61,361 bases of DNA from Microbulbifer elongatus (lineage in GTDB: Bacteria; Pseudomonadota; Gammaproteobacteria; Pseudomonadales; Cellvibrionaceae), in the NCBI RefSeq assembly GCF_020524885.1, contig NZ_JAIVKJ010000007.1:1-61361 (forward strand), written 5' to 3'. Made by a program: the position numbers and the translations under genes. Each line of letters starts with the position of its first letter. Positions within the stretch are counted from its first letter, which is position 1. A model generated the notes under the pieces. The model worked only from the letters and a program-made list of their open reading frames with translations. It did no database searches and was not told the DNA's origin. Shown in pieces: positions 45,527-55,790 of this stretch.

Positions 45527-46893
45527 CCAAACAACTGTTTATTCCCCTGGGCCCCGTTCTGGCTGCCGGGTTTTATTTTCTGCTGACAACGCTGGGGATG
45601 GCATATTTGCCCGCGGTTACTGCGGCGATCACCTTTCTGACGGTAATCTGGTGGATTACCGAGGCGCTGCCTATCCCCGCAACGTCGATTGTGCCTTTCG
45701 TGCTGCTGCCGTTGTTTGGAGTAACAGACCACAAGCTGGTGGCCTCTTCCCTTGGCAGCCATGTAATTTTGCTGCTGATGGGCGCCTTTATGTTGTCCAA
45801 GGCGCTGGAGAAAAGCGGGGCGCACGAGCGGCTGGCACTGTACATGCTCAAAGTGGTGGGCATTTCCAGCGGTCGGCGCCTGGTGCTCGGGTTTATGCTG
45901 GCGGCCGGTCTGTTGAGTATGTGGATCTCCAATACCGCGACCACCCTGATGATGTTGCCCATTGCCCTGGCGATTCTTTCGCGGGCAGACAACCACCGGC
46001 TGACGATTGCGCTGGTTCTGGGAATTGCCTACGCCGCCAGTCTCGGCGGTGTCGGCAGTCCACTGGGCACGCCGCCCAATGTCATTTTTATGGGGATCTA
46101 TGAGGAAGTCACTGGACGGGAATTCAGCTTCCTCAGCTGGATGAAAATCGGCTTGCCGGTGGTGCTGATTACCCTGCCCATCATGGCACTTTGGTTGACC
46201 CGGGGTATTCACCTGCACAAATCTCTCGAGGCGCCTGTAGTTGGCGAGTGGCGGCCAGAGGAAGTGCGCACACTGCTGGTGTTTGGAGTGGCCATCCTGT
46301 TCTGGGTTACCCGCAACGAACCCTTCGGTGGCTGGAGCGAACTCCTGGGTGTCGACGCGGCCGGGGACAGTACAGTGGCACTGGGTGCGGTGGTATTGAT
46401 GTTCCTTGTTCCCAACGGCAAGGGTGGGCGCTTGCTGGACTGGCAAACTGCCGAGAGTATTCCCTGGGGCATGTTGCTGCTGTTTGCCGGTGGTATCGCC
46501 ATCGCCAAGGGGTTCACTGCATCGGGGCTCAGCGACATGATGGGGGAGGGGCTCAGGTTCCTGACGGCCATGCCCTTGTGGTTGATGCTGGTGTTGTTGT
46601 GCCTGTCGGTCACCTTCCTTACGGAAATTACCAGCAATACCGCTACCGCCACTCTGTTGATGCCAATCCTCGCGGTGGTTGCGACCAGTGCCGGATTTGA
46701 TCCCATGGTATTGATGATCCCGGCAGCCATGTGTGCCAGCTGTGCGTTCATGCTGCCGGTGGCCACCGCACCCAATGCGATCGCCTACGGTACCGGCAAG
46801 GTACGGATCCAGGAAATGGTGCGGGAAGGGGCCGTGCTGAGTGTGCTTGCCTCCCTGATCATTGCCGGTGTGTGCTGGGTGATGCTCGTTTAA
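45523..46893 (+). CDS. SLC13/DASS-family sodium-coupled anion transporter
   Basis: A 456-residue membrane transporter of the divalent anion:sodium symporter family (succinate, citrate, sulfate and similar). Both SNT signatures are present: MWISNTATTLMMLPIALAI and TEITSNTATATLLMPILAV, which form the sodium and substrate sites in the two inverted repeats. The C-terminal AAMCASCAFMLPVATAPNAIAYGTG is also typical. About eleven membrane segments. It is coupled to the PhoD-like gene by a four-base overlap. I cannot tell dicarboxylate from inorganic anion substrates. Confidence 0.92.
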   Translation: MTKQLFIPLGPVLAAGFYFLLTTLGMAYLPAVTAAITFLTVIWWITEALPIPATSIVPFVLLPLFGVTDHKLVASSLGSHVILLLMGAFMLSKALEKSGAHERLALYMLKVVGISSGRRLVLGFMLAAGLLSMWISNTATTLMMLPIALAILSRADNHRLTIALVLGIAYAASLGGVGSPLGTPPNVIFMGIYEEVTGREFSFLSWMKIGLPVVLITLPIMALWLTRGIHLHKSLEAPVVGEWRPEEVRTLLVFGVAILFWVTRNEPFGGWSELLGVDAAGDSTVALGAVVLMFLVPNGKGGRLLDWQTAESIPWGMLLLFAGGIAIAKGFTASGLSDMMGEGLRFLTAMPLWLMLVLLCLSVTFLTEITSNTATATLLMPILAVVATSAGFDPMVLMIPAAMCASCAFMLPVATAPNAIAYGTGKVRIQEMVREGAVLSVLASLIIAGVCWVMLV

Positions 46894-47073
46894 GGTGAAG
46901 TCGCAGGGTTTATGCTGCTGAAAATACGCTATGCATCAGTGTATCCATCTGATCGTTGATGTTTTTGCGCATTATTACTCTGCAAAATCGCGCGCTAGCC
47001 CTTGTTCTTGATCTCGCCCGGTGAATTGGGTTTCCTAGACGGTTTCAGATGAACCCCGGAGGAATACTTAATA

Positions 47074-49269
47074 ATGAAAAAATTATCCATACTGGCGGTG
47101 GCTGGTGTGCTCGCTGCCTGCTCGGGCGAATCTCCGGATGTAGCCGAACAGAAGGTAACTCAGAAAATGAGTGACGCTCACGCCGAAGCCCAGAACCCGA
47201 CTGGAGAGAAGGCCTCGCTCGCCTATCCGCAAACCCGCAAAGACGATGTCGTTGACAGCTACTTTGGCACCCAGGTGGCGGATCCCTACCGCTGGCTGGA
47301 AGACGACCGCAGCGAGGAAACCGAAGCCTGGGTCAAGGCCCAGAACAAGGTGACCTTCAGCTATCTGGACCAGATCCCATACCGCGATGACCTGAAGCAG
47401 CGCCTGGAAAAGCTGTGGAACTACGAGAAAGTGGGCTCGCCCTTTAAAGAAGGTGACTATACCTATTTTTACCGCAACGATGGCTTGCAGAATCAGTATG
47501 TGGTTTGGCGTAAGAAAGGCGACGGTGAAGCAGAAATTTTCCTCGACCCGAATACGTTTAGTGAAGACGGCACCACGTCTCTGGCTACACTGAAGTTCTC
47601 CAAAGATGGCTCCATCGCGGCGTACTCTGTTTCCGAGGGCGGCAGTGACTGGCGCAAAATCTATGTGATCGATGCGGAGTCCAAAGAGCTTCTTGAAGAA
47701 GCGCTGGTGGATGTGAAGTTCTCCGGTATTTCCTGGAAGGGTAACGAAGGTTTCTACTATTCCAGTTATGACAAGCCAGAAGGCAGCGAACTGTCCGCGA
47801 AGACCGACCAGCACAAGCTGTACTACCACGAACTGGGGCAGCCCCAGTCCAAAGACACCCTGGTATTCGGTGGTACTGACGAACAGAAGCGCCGCTACGT
47901 TTCCGGCTATGTCACCGAAGACGACCGTTACCTGGTGATCTCCGGTGCGACGTCTACTTCCGGTAATGACCTGTTTATCCGCGATCTCACCAAACCCGAT
48001 GCACCGCTGTTGCAGGTGCTGGGTGACTTTGATTCCGATACTTACGTGATCGACAATCAGGGCAGCAAGCTGTTCCTGGTTACCAACCGCGATGCACCAA
48101 ACAAAAAAGTGGTTACCGTTGATGCTACGGATCCCGCCCCGGAAAACTGGCAGGACTTTATCGCGGAAACCGATAACGTGCTGACTGCCTCCACCGGTGG
48201 TGGCTACTTCTTTGCGGAATACATGGTGGACGCCCTGTCCCGCGTGTATCAGTACGATTACAACGGCAAGCGTGTGCGAGAGATTTCCCTGCCGGGTCCG
48301 GGTAGTGTTTCTTCTCCCAGCGGCAAGCGCGAGGATAAAACCCTCTACTACTCCTTCACCAACTACAAAACTCCGTCCACCATTTTCGCGTTTGATGTGG
48401 AAAATGGGGCTTCTGACGTGTATCGCGAGTCCGGTGCCCAGTTTGATCCGGCAGCGTACGAATCAAAGCAGGTGTTCTTCTCTTCCAAAGATGGCACCAA
48501 GGTGCCGATGATGATCACCTACAAGATGGGTCTGGAGCTCAACGGTAAAAACCCGACGATCCTATACGGCTATGGTGGTTTCAATGTCAGCCTGACGCCT
48601 TCGTTCAGTATTGCCAATGCGGTATGGCTGGAGCTGGGCGGCGTGTACGCGGTTCCCAATTTGCGCGGCGGTGGTGAGTACGGCAAACGCTGGCACGATG
48701 CGGGCACCAAGCTGCAGAAGCAGAATGTATTCGACGACTTTATTGCCGCCGGTGAATACCTGATCGACCAGGGCTACACCTCGAACGATTACCTGGCTAT
48801 TCGCGGCGGCTCTAATGGTGGCCTGCTGGTCGGTGCGGTGATGACCCAGCGCCCGGACCTGGTGAAAGTGGCACTGCCTGCGGTGGGCGTGATGGATATG
48901 CTGCGTTATCACACCTTTACCGCCGGTGCAGGTTGGGCCTATGACTATGGCACCGCCGAGCAGAGCGAGGAAATGTTCGAGTACCTGAAAGGCTACTCCC
49001 CGGTCCACAATGTGAAAGCAGGTGTGAACTATCCAGCCACTCTGGTCACTACTGCCGATCACGACGATCGCGTGGTGCCGGCACACTCCTTCAAGTTTGC
49101 CGCCGAGCTTCAGGACAAGCACCAGGGTATTGCGCCTACACTGATCCGCATTGAGACCAATGCTGGTCACGGTGCTGGTACGCCGGTATCGAAAACCATT
49201 GAGCAATATGCGGATATTTTCGGCTTCACCCTGTTCAACATGGGGGTGGCTGAACTTCCCGGCAGTTGA
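47074..49269 (+). CDS. S9A prolyl oligopeptidase lipoprotein
   Basis: A 731-residue serine peptidase that cuts after proline in small peptides. The signal ends in a lipobox, LAAC, so the enzyme should be anchored in the periplasm. A seven-blade propeller (about 120-470) precedes the alpha/beta hydrolase domain with Ser580 in GGSNGGLL, Asp in DHDDRVVP (662-669) and His699 in NAGHGAG. GGAGGAAT precedes the ATG. It complements the M2 dipeptidase in peptide scavenging. A terminator follows. Confidence 0.95.
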   Translation: MKKLSILAVAGVLAACSGESPDVAEQKVTQKMSDAHAEAQNPTGEKASLAYPQTRKDDVVDSYFGTQVADPYRWLEDDRSEETEAWVKAQNKVTFSYLDQIPYRDDLKQRLEKLWNYEKVGSPFKEGDYTYFYRNDGLQNQYVVWRKKGDGEAEIFLDPNTFSEDGTTSLATLKFSKDGSIAAYSVSEGGSDWRKIYVIDAESKELLEEALVDVKFSGISWKGNEGFYYSSYDKPEGSELSAKTDQHKLYYHELGQPQSKDTLVFGGTDEQKRRYVSGYVTEDDRYLVISGATSTSGNDLFIRDLTKPDAPLLQVLGDFDSDTYVIDNQGSKLFLVTNRDAPNKKVVTVDATDPAPENWQDFIAETDNVLTASTGGGYFFAEYMVDALSRVYQYDYNGKRVREISLPGPGSVSSPSGKREDKTLYYSFTNYKTPSTIFAFDVENGASDVYRESGAQFDPAAYESKQVFFSSKDGTKVPMMITYKMGLELNGKNPTILYGYGGFNVSLTPSFSIANAVWLELGGVYAVPNLRGGGEYGKRWHDAGTKLQKQNVFDDFIAAGEYLIDQGYTSNDYLAIRGGSNGGLLVGAVMTQRPDLVKVALPAVGVMDMLRYHTFTAGAGWAYDYGTAEQSEEMFEYLKGYSPVHNVKAGVNYPATLVTTADHDDRVVPAHSFKFAAELQDKHQGIAPTLIRIETNAGHGAGTPVSKTIEQYADIFGFTLFNMGVAELPGS

Positions 49270-49294
49270 TTTCTCACTGTTCGGATTGAACATG

Positions 49295-49320
49295 CAAAAC
49301 CCGGCTTTCGCCGGGTTTTG
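49295..49320 (+). terminator. intrinsic terminator after the prolyl oligopeptidase
   Basis: CAAAACCCGGC-TTTC-GCCGGGTTTTG is a perfect eleven-pair hairpin with T residues in and after the descending arm, 25 bases after the stop. Confidence 0.85.
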
Positions 49321-49452
49321 TCATTTTTACGGCATCAAGTCCCGCCACAATGGACCCCGGGGTACCTTTTGATCCTCGATTCGACATATGATGCGGAGTC
49401 AATCACTTCCATGCCCAGATTTAATACTGCGCCCTGCGCAGAAAGCAGACCC

Positions 49453-50361
49453 ATGCCACTACAGATTCAACTCAACACGCGCCCCTCGGTACTGCCGCTT
49501 TATTTCCGTGCACTCACTGCACGCAAACCCGGGCAGCTGACCGAAAAGCGGGAGTCAGTCCTCGCTACCGTCATTCTGCAGCGGCAATCCATAGACCCCG
49601 ATCATTTACGCGAGTATCGAACCGTTTGTGGTTTTGAATCCGCTGCTGCTGTGCCGGCCACCTATCCGTTTGTGCTCGCTATGCCGTTGCAGCTGAACCT
49701 GCTGGTGTCCAAGGCGTTCCCGTTTCCGGTGTTGGGCGTGGTGCACGTGCGCAATCGTATTCGCCAGTATCGTGCGTTGGCGGAGCATGAGTTGCTGGAT
49801 ATTCACTGCGAACTTCTCGCGCCGGTACCGGTAAAACGCGGCTACGAGTTTGACCTGGTCACGCGGGTAACGGTGGCGGGTGAGCTGGTGTGGGAATGTG
49901 TGAGCACGCTATTGAGTCGTACCCGGCAGAGGAAGCCGGAAGGAGCGGGGGTTTCAGAACAGCGTGCGCGGGCGCGCGAAGTAGTTGAGTCTGTACAGGC
50001 TGGCAATGCCCGCTCCATGGAGTGGCAACTTCCCGCGGATATTGGGCGGCGCTATGCGCGGGTGTCCGGGGACAGGAATCCAATCCACCTTTTCGCTTCT
50101 ACTGCCAAGCTGTTTGGTTTCCCGCGCGCCATTGCCCATGGTATGTGGTTGAAGGCCCACTGCCTCGCCTCACTGGCGGCCGCTGTGCCAGAAGCTCCGC
50201 TGTCTGCCGGATTTGAGTTCAACGTCGAGTTCAAGAAACCGGTATTGTTGCCCTCCCAGGTAGCTTTGCAGTTTCACTCGATTGAATGCGGATTGCGATT
50301 CAGTCTGGTCGATGGTGCCGGAAAACGTGCACATTTGACCGGGGGGATCGAGCCTCTCTAA
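49453..50361 (+). CDS. MaoC-like hot-dog dehydratase
   Basis: A 302-residue protein of the MaoC/(R)-hydratase type. The C-terminal hot-dog domain has YARVSGDRNPIHLFAS and FGFPRAIAHGMWLKAHCL, the hydratase motif with its Asp and His. The N-terminal half forms a second, less conserved hot-dog fold, as in two-domain hydratases. Start is uncertain: ATG at 49453 or in-frame ATG at 49411, neither with a good ribosome site. It may hydrate trans-2-enoyl-CoA or act in fatty-acid or polyhydroxyalkanoate metabolism. Confidence 0.82.
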   Translation: MPLQIQLNTRPSVLPLYFRALTARKPGQLTEKRESVLATVILQRQSIDPDHLREYRTVCGFESAAAVPATYPFVLAMPLQLNLLVSKAFPFPVLGVVHVRNRIRQYRALAEHELLDIHCELLAPVPVKRGYEFDLVTRVTVAGELVWECVSTLLSRTRQRKPEGAGVSEQRARAREVVESVQAGNARSMEWQLPADIGRRYARVSGDRNPIHLFASTAKLFGFPRAIAHGMWLKAHCLASLAAAVPEAPLSAGFEFNVEFKKPVLLPSQVALQFHSIECGLRFSLVDGAGKRAHLTGGIEPL

Positions 50362-50452
50362 CCTCTCGGAAAATGGACTTGCTGCCGATGCGGGCCCCGC
50401 TGGCGGGCTGGGCAAAGGGCAAGACAAAAAGGGTAAAGGATAAAAAGGGTAA

Positions 50453-50968
50453 ATGGTGGATTCAGAAAATCAGCAGCTGGCGGCAAAGCTTGGTGAGGTT
50501 CTTCAGCGCCTTGGGTGGAAGGCCACAGTTGCGGAGTCCTGCACCGGCGGCGCCATTGCCGCGGCCATCACTTCGGTATCGGGTGCCTCTGCCTGGTTTG
50601 ATGGCTCTGTGGTGTCCTATTCGAATCGCATCAAGCGTGATTTACTCGGCGTGGACCAGCGCGACCTGGATGAGTTTGGTGCGGTCAGTGAAGCGGTAGT
50701 GCGTCAGATGGCTGTGGGGGTGCTCAACCGTCTGGACGCCAATCTTTCGGTCGCGGTGAGCGGTATTGCCGGGCCCGACGGCGGCAGTGACGAAAAACCG
50801 GTGGGTACAGTGTGGATTGGCTGGGCGCACGGTGAAGGGCAGGAACCGGTGCAGGCCGATGCGCGCCTGCTGCACCTTGATGGCAACCGCGCTCAGATTC
50901 AGTCCCAGGCTGTGAAGGAGGCCCTCAAGGGGATGCTCCAGATAGCCGAGTCTCACTGCAAGGACTGA
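50453..50968 (+). CDS. pncC: nicotinamide-nucleotide amidohydrolase PncC (CinA C-terminal type)
   Basis: A 171-residue stand-alone CinA domain, which deamidates nicotinamide mononucleotide for NAD recycling. VAESCTGGAIAAAI (25-38) with catalytic Ser, WFDGSVVSYSNRIKRDLLGV, and VAVSGIAGPDGGSDEKPVGTVWIGW are family blocks. The cinA-recA order is a common one, and here the LexA box of recA lies just after this gene. A weak AGGG precedes the ATG. Confidence 0.95.
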   Translation: MVDSENQQLAAKLGEVLQRLGWKATVAESCTGGAIAAAITSVSGASAWFDGSVVSYSNRIKRDLLGVDQRDLDEFGAVSEAVVRQMAVGVLNRLDANLSVAVSGIAGPDGGSDEKPVGTVWIGWAHGEGQEPVQADARLLHLDGNRAQIQSQAVKEALKGMLQIAESHCKD

Positions 50969-51043
50969 GTCGGCCTGCAGGCCCTGGACTTATCAAATGT
51001 GGTCACCGGGAGATCTTCCTGGTACCGACCATCAATTCCGGAT

Positions 51044-51063
51044 TACTGGTTGCTTATACAGTA
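51044..51063. promoter_or_regulatory. LexA (SOS) box of recA
   Basis: TACTGGTTGCTTATACAGTA matches the gammaproteobacterial consensus TACTGT-N8-ACAGTA with one change (CTGG for CTGT). A possible promoter overlaps it: TTGCTT inside the box, 17 bases, then TAAGCT. LexA bound here would block transcription until RecA-driven self-cleavage. Confidence 0.85.
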
Positions 51064-51116
51064 ATTTTTCTCTAAGCTCCCTCCCATAACCAATCTTCAA
51101 GTACATGGGAAGGGTC

Positions 51117-52145
51117 ATGGATTCCAACAAAGACAAGGCTTTACAGGCGGCGCTGTCACAGATCGAGCGCCAGTTCGGCAAGGGCACCGTCATGCGCATG
51201 GGGGATAAGGAGCGCGTTCGTATCCCCGCAATCTCCACCGGTTCTCTGGGCCTGGACGTAGCGCTGGGTATTGGCGGTCTTCCCCGTGGACGTATTGTTG
51301 AGATTTACGGCCCTGAATCCTCCGGTAAAACCACCCTGACCCTGCAGGTGATCGCCGAAGCCCAGCGCAAGGGCGGCACCTGTGCGTTCGTGGATGCGGA
51401 GCACGCGCTGGACCCGATCTACGCCGAGAAGCTGGGCGTGAATGTCGATGAGCTGATCGTTTCCCAGCCGGATACCGGCGAGCAGGCGCTGGAAGTGGCG
51501 GATATGCTGGTGCGCTCCGGTGCCGTGGATGTGCTGGTTGTGGACTCCGTAGCCGCACTGACGCCGCGCGCCGAGATCGAAGGCGAGATGGGGGATTCCC
51601 ACGTTGGCCTGCAGGCGCGACTGATGTCCCAGGCGCTGCGTAAACTGACCGGTAACATCAAAAATACCAACACCCTGTGTGTGTTCATCAACCAGATCCG
51701 TATGAAGATCGGTGTGATGTTCGGCTCCCCGGAAACCACCACTGGCGGTAACGCGCTCAAGTTCTACTCCTCTGTGCGCCTGGACATCCGCCGCATCGGC
51801 TCTGTGAAAGAGGGCGATGAAGTGGTCGGTAACGAGACCCGGGTCAAGGTGGTGAAGAACAAGGTGGCGCCGCCGTTCAAGCAGACTGAGTTCCAGATCA
51901 TGTACGGAGCAGGTATCAACCTGCTGGGCGAGATCATCGATTACGGTGTGAAGATGGGCCTGATAGACAAGGCCGGCGCCTGGTACAGCTACAAGGGCGA
52001 CAAGATCGGCCAGGGCAAGGCCAACGCGGTCAAGTTCCTCAAGGAAAATACCGATATTCGCGACGATATCGAATCCCAGCTGCGCGCTCAGCTTCTGGGG
52101 GATGTCGTGGCGCAGCCTGAAGAAGTGGAAGCTGCGGAAGACTGA
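51117..52145 (+). CDS. recA: recombinase RecA
   Basis: RecA forms filaments on single-stranded DNA for recombination and SOS induction. The 342-residue protein has Walker A GPESSGKT at 65-72, the VDSVAAL Walker B, loop 2 around [21 protein letters not shown], and an acidic C-terminus (EEVEAAED). I set the start at the second ATG, which has GGAAGG five bases upstream and matches the usual N-terminus. A LexA box is 54 bases upstream, and recX follows. Confidence 0.99.
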   Translation: MDSNKDKALQAALSQIERQFGKGTVMRMGDKERVRIPAISTGSLGLDVALGIGGLPRGRIVEIYGPESSGKTTLTLQVIAEAQRKGGTCAFVDAEHALDPIYAEKLGVNVDELIVSQPDTGEQALEVADMLVRSGAVDVLVVDSVAALTPRAEIEGEMGDSHVGLQARLMSQALRKLTGNIKNTNTLCVFINQIRMKIGVMFGSPETTTGGNALKFYSSVRLDIRRIGSVKEGDEVVGNETRVKVVKNKVAPPFKQTEFQIMYGAGINLLGEIIDYGVKMGLIDKAGAWYSYKGDKIGQGKANAVKFLKENTDIRDDIESQLRAQLLGDVVAQPEEVEAAED

Positions 52146-52147
52146 TC

Positions 52148-52768
52148 TTGTCTTTCCCTGATGACAAATCCGGCAGTCAGTCTTCCTGGCTGTCGGGCTC
52201 CTTTCCTGAGTCCGCTCCCCTCTCCGACTCGCCTGAGATTCCCCAAGCATCCGCGGAATCTTCAGAAGCCTTCCAGCTGATGTTCAGTCACGCGATGGAG
52301 CTCCTCTCCCGCCGCGAGCACTCTTGTCACGAATTGCGCCAGAAGCTTGGCAAGAAGCACCCTCTTGGTGATTTTGATGCTGTGCTACTGCGCCTGCAGG
52401 AGCTTAACTATCAGTCCGACCAGCGATTCGCCGAGGTGTTTTGCCGCTCCCGGGTGCAGCGGGGGCAGGGGCCACTGCGTATTCGGCAGGAGTTGCAGTT
52501 GCGCGGTATCCACACCGCTCTGGCGCAGGCGGCGATGGACCAATTGCAGCAAGAGGTGGACTGGTTCGAGTTGGCCCTGGAGCAGTTGCAGCGCAAATTC
52601 CGGCGCCCCATAGATCCCGCACAGGATCGCCTGCAGCAGGCAAAAGAGCGTGCCCGTCGCCAGCGATACCTGGCATACCGGGGCTTTTTCAGTGATGCCA
52701 TCCAATTCGCCATTGCCGAGCTGGATGCCAGTGGTGGTGCAGAATCCGGGGTCGATACGGGGTTCTAG
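52148..52768 (+). CDS. recX: RecA regulator RecX
   Basis: A 206-residue RecX, which limits RecA filament growth. The body has three-helix repeats: AMELLSRREHSCHELRQKLGKK, VLLRLQELNYQSDQRFAEVFCRSRVQRGQGPLRI and later IQFAI. The start is TTG two bases after the recA stop, with GGAAG inside the recA end eight bases upstream, so translation is coupled. The first 40 residues are a Ser/Pro-rich extension that RecX usually lacks; a start at the ATG near 52280 is the alternative. Confidence 0.9.
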   Translation: MSFPDDKSGSQSSWLSGSFPESAPLSDSPEIPQASAESSEAFQLMFSHAMELLSRREHSCHELRQKLGKKHPLGDFDAVLLRLQELNYQSDQRFAEVFCRSRVQRGQGPLRIRQELQLRGIHTALAQAAMDQLQQEVDWFELALEQLQRKFRRPIDPAQDRLQQAKERARRQRYLAYRGFFSDAIQFAIAELDASGGAESGVDTGF

Positions 52769-52844
52769 AGAGCGTATATACTGGCAGATGAGTAATCGGT
52801 CTGCGCTTTCAAATAAAGCGGACAATAACGAAAAGTGAGCCGCG

Positions 52845-54335
52845 ATGATTCTCTCTATCGACCAGGGTACAACGGGTACCACGGCGTTTGTCTTTGATAC
52901 CGAAGGCCGCTTGCGCGGTCGCAGTTATTCCGAATTTCCCCAGTATTATCCCCGTCCCGGCTGGGTTGAGCACGATGCGGAGGAAATCTGGCAGGTCACA
53001 CTCAAGGTGTGCGCCGCTGCATTACAGCGCGCCGGTATAGAAGCTCGGGATCTGACGGCGCTGGGCATCACCAACCAGCGGGAAACCACCGTGCTGTGGG
53101 ATCGCCATACCGGGAAACCGGTGCACCGGGCCATCGTCTGGCAGTGCCGCCGCTCTGCAGGAATCTGTAGCGAGTTGCGCGAGGCTGGTGCCGAGTCCAT
53201 GGTGAGGGCAAAGACCGGTTTGCTGCTTGATGCCTATTTCTCGGCCAGCAAACTACGGTGGATCTTCCGACAGTCGCCGGACCTGTATCGCCGGGCGGTG
53301 GCTGGCGATCTCTGTTTTGGCACCATCGACAGCTGGCTAATCTGGCAGTTGACCGGCGGTAAAGCCCACCTCACTGACCACAGCAATGCCAGCAGAACCC
53401 TGTTGTATGACCTGGACCGGCGCCAATGGGACAGCGAGCTATTAAAGCTGTTTGACTGCCCACCCTCGATTTTGCCGGAAATTCGCCCCTCCGCGGGTTA
53501 CTTCGCAACCACCGACCCCGCAGCGTTTCTCGGCGCTCAAGTACCGATTACCGGCGTCGCCGGCGACCAGCAGGCCGCGCTATTCGGTCAGGGCTGTGTT
53601 GCGCCCGGCAGCCTTAAAAACACCTATGGGACCGGTTGCTTCATGCTCGCCTGCGCGGGTTCCTCGCGGCCGCTGGTTCCAGAGGGGCTGCTCACCACCG
53701 TGGCCTGTGATGCTGCAGGTCAGCCCCAGTTTGCGATCGAGGGTTCCGTGTTTAATGGCGGCGCCGCCGTGCAGTGGTTGCGGGATGATCTCGGCGTGAT
53801 CCAGCAGGCAGCAGAAACCGAGCAGATTGCACAGAGTATTCCGGACACCCGTGGTGTTTATCTGGTGCCGGCTTTCAGTGGATTGGGCGCGCCGCACTGG
53901 GATGCCGTAGCCCGCGGTTCCATCTTCGGTCTTACCCGCGGTGCGGGGCGTGCGGAGATCGTGCGCGCTACCCTGGAATCCATTGCCTTTCAGAGTCACG
54001 AGCTCGCCCAGCTGATGGCACAGGCGCTGGGCATGGAACTGCAGTGTCTGCGGGTGGATGGCGGCGCCAGCGCGAATGGTTTCCTGATGCAGTTCCAGGC
54101 GGACATTTCCCGCTTGCGGGTGGAACGTCCGCGCCAGATAGAAACCACCGCAGTGGGCGCGGCATTATTGGCGGGTCTTGGCGCGGGCGTGTGGCAGTGC
54201 GACGGCCTGCCGGAGTCGCTGGTGGACGTAGAGCAGGACTTCCTGCCGCAGATGGGCGAGCTGCAACGCCGGGAGCTACTGGAAGGGTGGACGCGCGCTG
54301 TGGCGTCCTGCCGAACCTTCCGGGAGGCCCAGTAA
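52845..54335 (+). CDS. glpK: glycerol kinase
   Basis: GlpK phosphorylates glycerol to glycerol-3-phosphate. The 496-residue FGGY kinase begins SIDQGTTGTTAFVFD, binds glycerol with GITNQRETTVLWDRHTG and IVWQCRR, and has GDQQAALFGQGC and KNTYGTGCFML plus VDGGASANGFLMQFQAD at the second nucleotide motif. Length is normal. No glpF, glpD or glpR is in the window. A lipase-like gene follows about 150 bases later, so released glycerol could be used by GlpK, but co-transcription is unproven. Confidence 0.95.
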   Translation: MILSIDQGTTGTTAFVFDTEGRLRGRSYSEFPQYYPRPGWVEHDAEEIWQVTLKVCAAALQRAGIEARDLTALGITNQRETTVLWDRHTGKPVHRAIVWQCRRSAGICSELREAGAESMVRAKTGLLLDAYFSASKLRWIFRQSPDLYRRAVAGDLCFGTIDSWLIWQLTGGKAHLTDHSNASRTLLYDLDRRQWDSELLKLFDCPPSILPEIRPSAGYFATTDPAAFLGAQVPITGVAGDQQAALFGQGCVAPGSLKNTYGTGCFMLACAGSSRPLVPEGLLTTVACDAAGQPQFAIEGSVFNGGAAVQWLRDDLGVIQQAAETEQIAQSIPDTRGVYLVPAFSGLGAPHWDAVARGSIFGLTRGAGRAEIVRATLESIAFQSHELAQLMAQALGMELQCLRVDGGASANGFLMQFQADISRLRVERPRQIETTAVGAALLAGLGAGVWQCDGLPESLVDVEQDFLPQMGELQRRELLEGWTRAVASCRTFREAQ

Positions 54336-54483
54336 AATCTTGCGGGCGGGAAAGTCGCTGGCGGGAGAGCGCAATTCGTTGTACAAATTACCCAGTATCA
54401 GGCCGGTAATACTCCGCCGGTAATGCTCCGAGAGTATCGGGGTGGCAATATCCTCGAATAATCATAAGAATCAGGAGAGTGCC

Positions 54484-55371
54484 ATGTATTTCGAGTCACG
54501 CGGTTTTCGTTTGCACTACCGACGCTGGTGGGTTGAAAACGCCCTGGCCGTGGTTGTGGTTTCCCACGGTCTGGGAGAGCACAGTGGCCGCTACCGAGCC
54601 ATTGCCCGCGAGCTCAACGCGCACGGGTACAGCGTCTACGCGCTGGATCATTTTGGTCACGGCCAGTCCCCTGGACGCAGGGGCGATATCGAACATTTCT
54701 CCTGCTATTCATCAGATCTTTGCCAATTTATCCGTGCAGTGCACCACGAGAACCCGGGCCTGGGGCTTCATCTACTTGGGCACAGTATGGGGGCGGTCAT
54801 CGCCTGCGATGCGCTGGTGTCTGACGAGGAGGGGGTATCCGACGAGGAGGGGGCGGCAGTAGATAGCCTGATTCTGTCTGCGCCCGCGTTTGCCGGTAGT
54901 AATGAGCCGGGCGCTTTCGAGGTGTCTCTGATCCGGTTGCTGGCGCGGGTTTGCCCCGGCCTTTCTTTGTCCAACCGGCTGCAGACTGAGGCGATCAGCC
55001 GTGATCCGGACATTGTTCGCGAGTACTGCGCCGACGATCTGGTGCACAACCGGGTAACGCCGCGCTGGTTCCTGGGGTATCGGGAGGCCCGTGAGCAATT
55101 ACTGGCGCACCCGCAAACAATTGCGTTTCCGACCCTGACCCTGCTGCCGGAAGGGGATCGCCTGGTGGACCCTGCCGTCACTCATCAGTGGCATGATCGG
55201 CTGCAGGGGGAGCACCATCAACTGCGTACTTTTGCGGGGGCCTACCACGAGATACTGAACGAACCTGGCTCGGGGGAGGAGGCACTGGCCGCGTTGCTAG
55301 AGCATTTGCGCCTGTACACCCCGGTATCCACTCAGCAGTCTCCGCCTCAGCGGCTTGGTGCCGGTGCCTGA
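54484..55371 (+). CDS. alpha/beta hydrolase, monoacylglycerol-lipase-like
   Basis: A 295-residue alpha/beta hydrolase of the lysophospholipase/monoacylglycerol lipase group. SHGLGEHSGRY and DHFGHGQSPGRRG are typical; the nucleophile is Ser101 in LLGHSMGAV; GDRLVDP and a late YHEILNE give the likely Asp and His. AGGAGAG precedes the ATG. Residues 113-124 are a tandem SDEEGV/SDEEGA copy encoded by an 18-base duplication just before a core strand, absent from relatives I know. It lies after glpK and no signal peptide is present. Confidence 0.9.
   Translation: MYFESRGFRLHYRRWWVENALAVVVVSHGLGEHSGRYRAIARELNAHGYSVYALDHFGHGQSPGRRGDIEHFSCYSSDLCQFIRAVHHENPGLGLHLLGHSMGAVIACDALVSDEEGVSDEEGAAVDSLILSAPAFAGSNEPGAFEVSLIRLLARVCPGLSLSNRLQTEAISRDPDIVREYCADDLVHNRVTPRWFLGYREAREQLLAHPQTIAFPTLTLLPEGDRLVDPAVTHQWHDRLQGEHHQLRTFAGAYHEILNEPGSGEEALAALLEHLRLYTPVSTQQSPPQRLGAGA
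54820..54855 (+). repeat. tandem 18-base duplication inside a hydrolase gene
   Basis: Two adjacent 18-base units (54820-54837 and 54838-54855) agree at 15 positions and keep the reading frame, encoding SDEEGV and SDEEGA in a surface loop. Confidence 0.8.
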
Positions 55372-55538
55372 TTGCCGGCTTTTTCCCGTACTGGTCTAAC
55401 ACCACCACAGTCTCTGGCCTCCCGCGCCGGGATTTCTCCCGTCGGCCGTGAAAACCCCTAAAAAGCGTTGTACCATACGCGGTCATTTTTGACCCGCAGC
55501 CCAGTCGTCACGGGCTGTGGGCTTATGCAGAGTGAATC

Positions 55539-55724
55539 ATGGACAAAAAACTACTGAGTCTGCTGGTCTGTCCGGTCAGCAAGGCGCCGTTGGAGTATCG
55601 CGAAGAGTCTCAGGAGCTGGTTTGCAAGGCCAGTGGTCTGGCGTACCCGGTGCGCGATGGCATTCCTGTGATGCTGGAGTCGGAGGCGCGGCAGCTGACG
55701 GTAGACGAGAAGCTGGAAAAGTAA
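55539..55724 (+). CDS. Trm112-family zinc-ribbon-like protein (YcaR type)
   Basis: A 61-residue member of the Trm112/UPF0434 family. [15 protein letters not shown] and [26 protein letters not shown] match the family. Only two cysteines are left, so a zinc site is incomplete. In many proteobacteria it sits with lpxK and kdsB; those genes are not here. Confidence 0.92.
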   Translation: MDKKLLSLLVCPVSKAPLEYREESQELVCKASGLAYPVRDGIPVMLESEARQLTVDEKLEK

Positions 55725-55790
55725 CCCTCGGACAAGCGTTGCCCGGGGGCAATAGTGATGTCCGGTGGTGGCTGATCGCAGGAGGCGACT

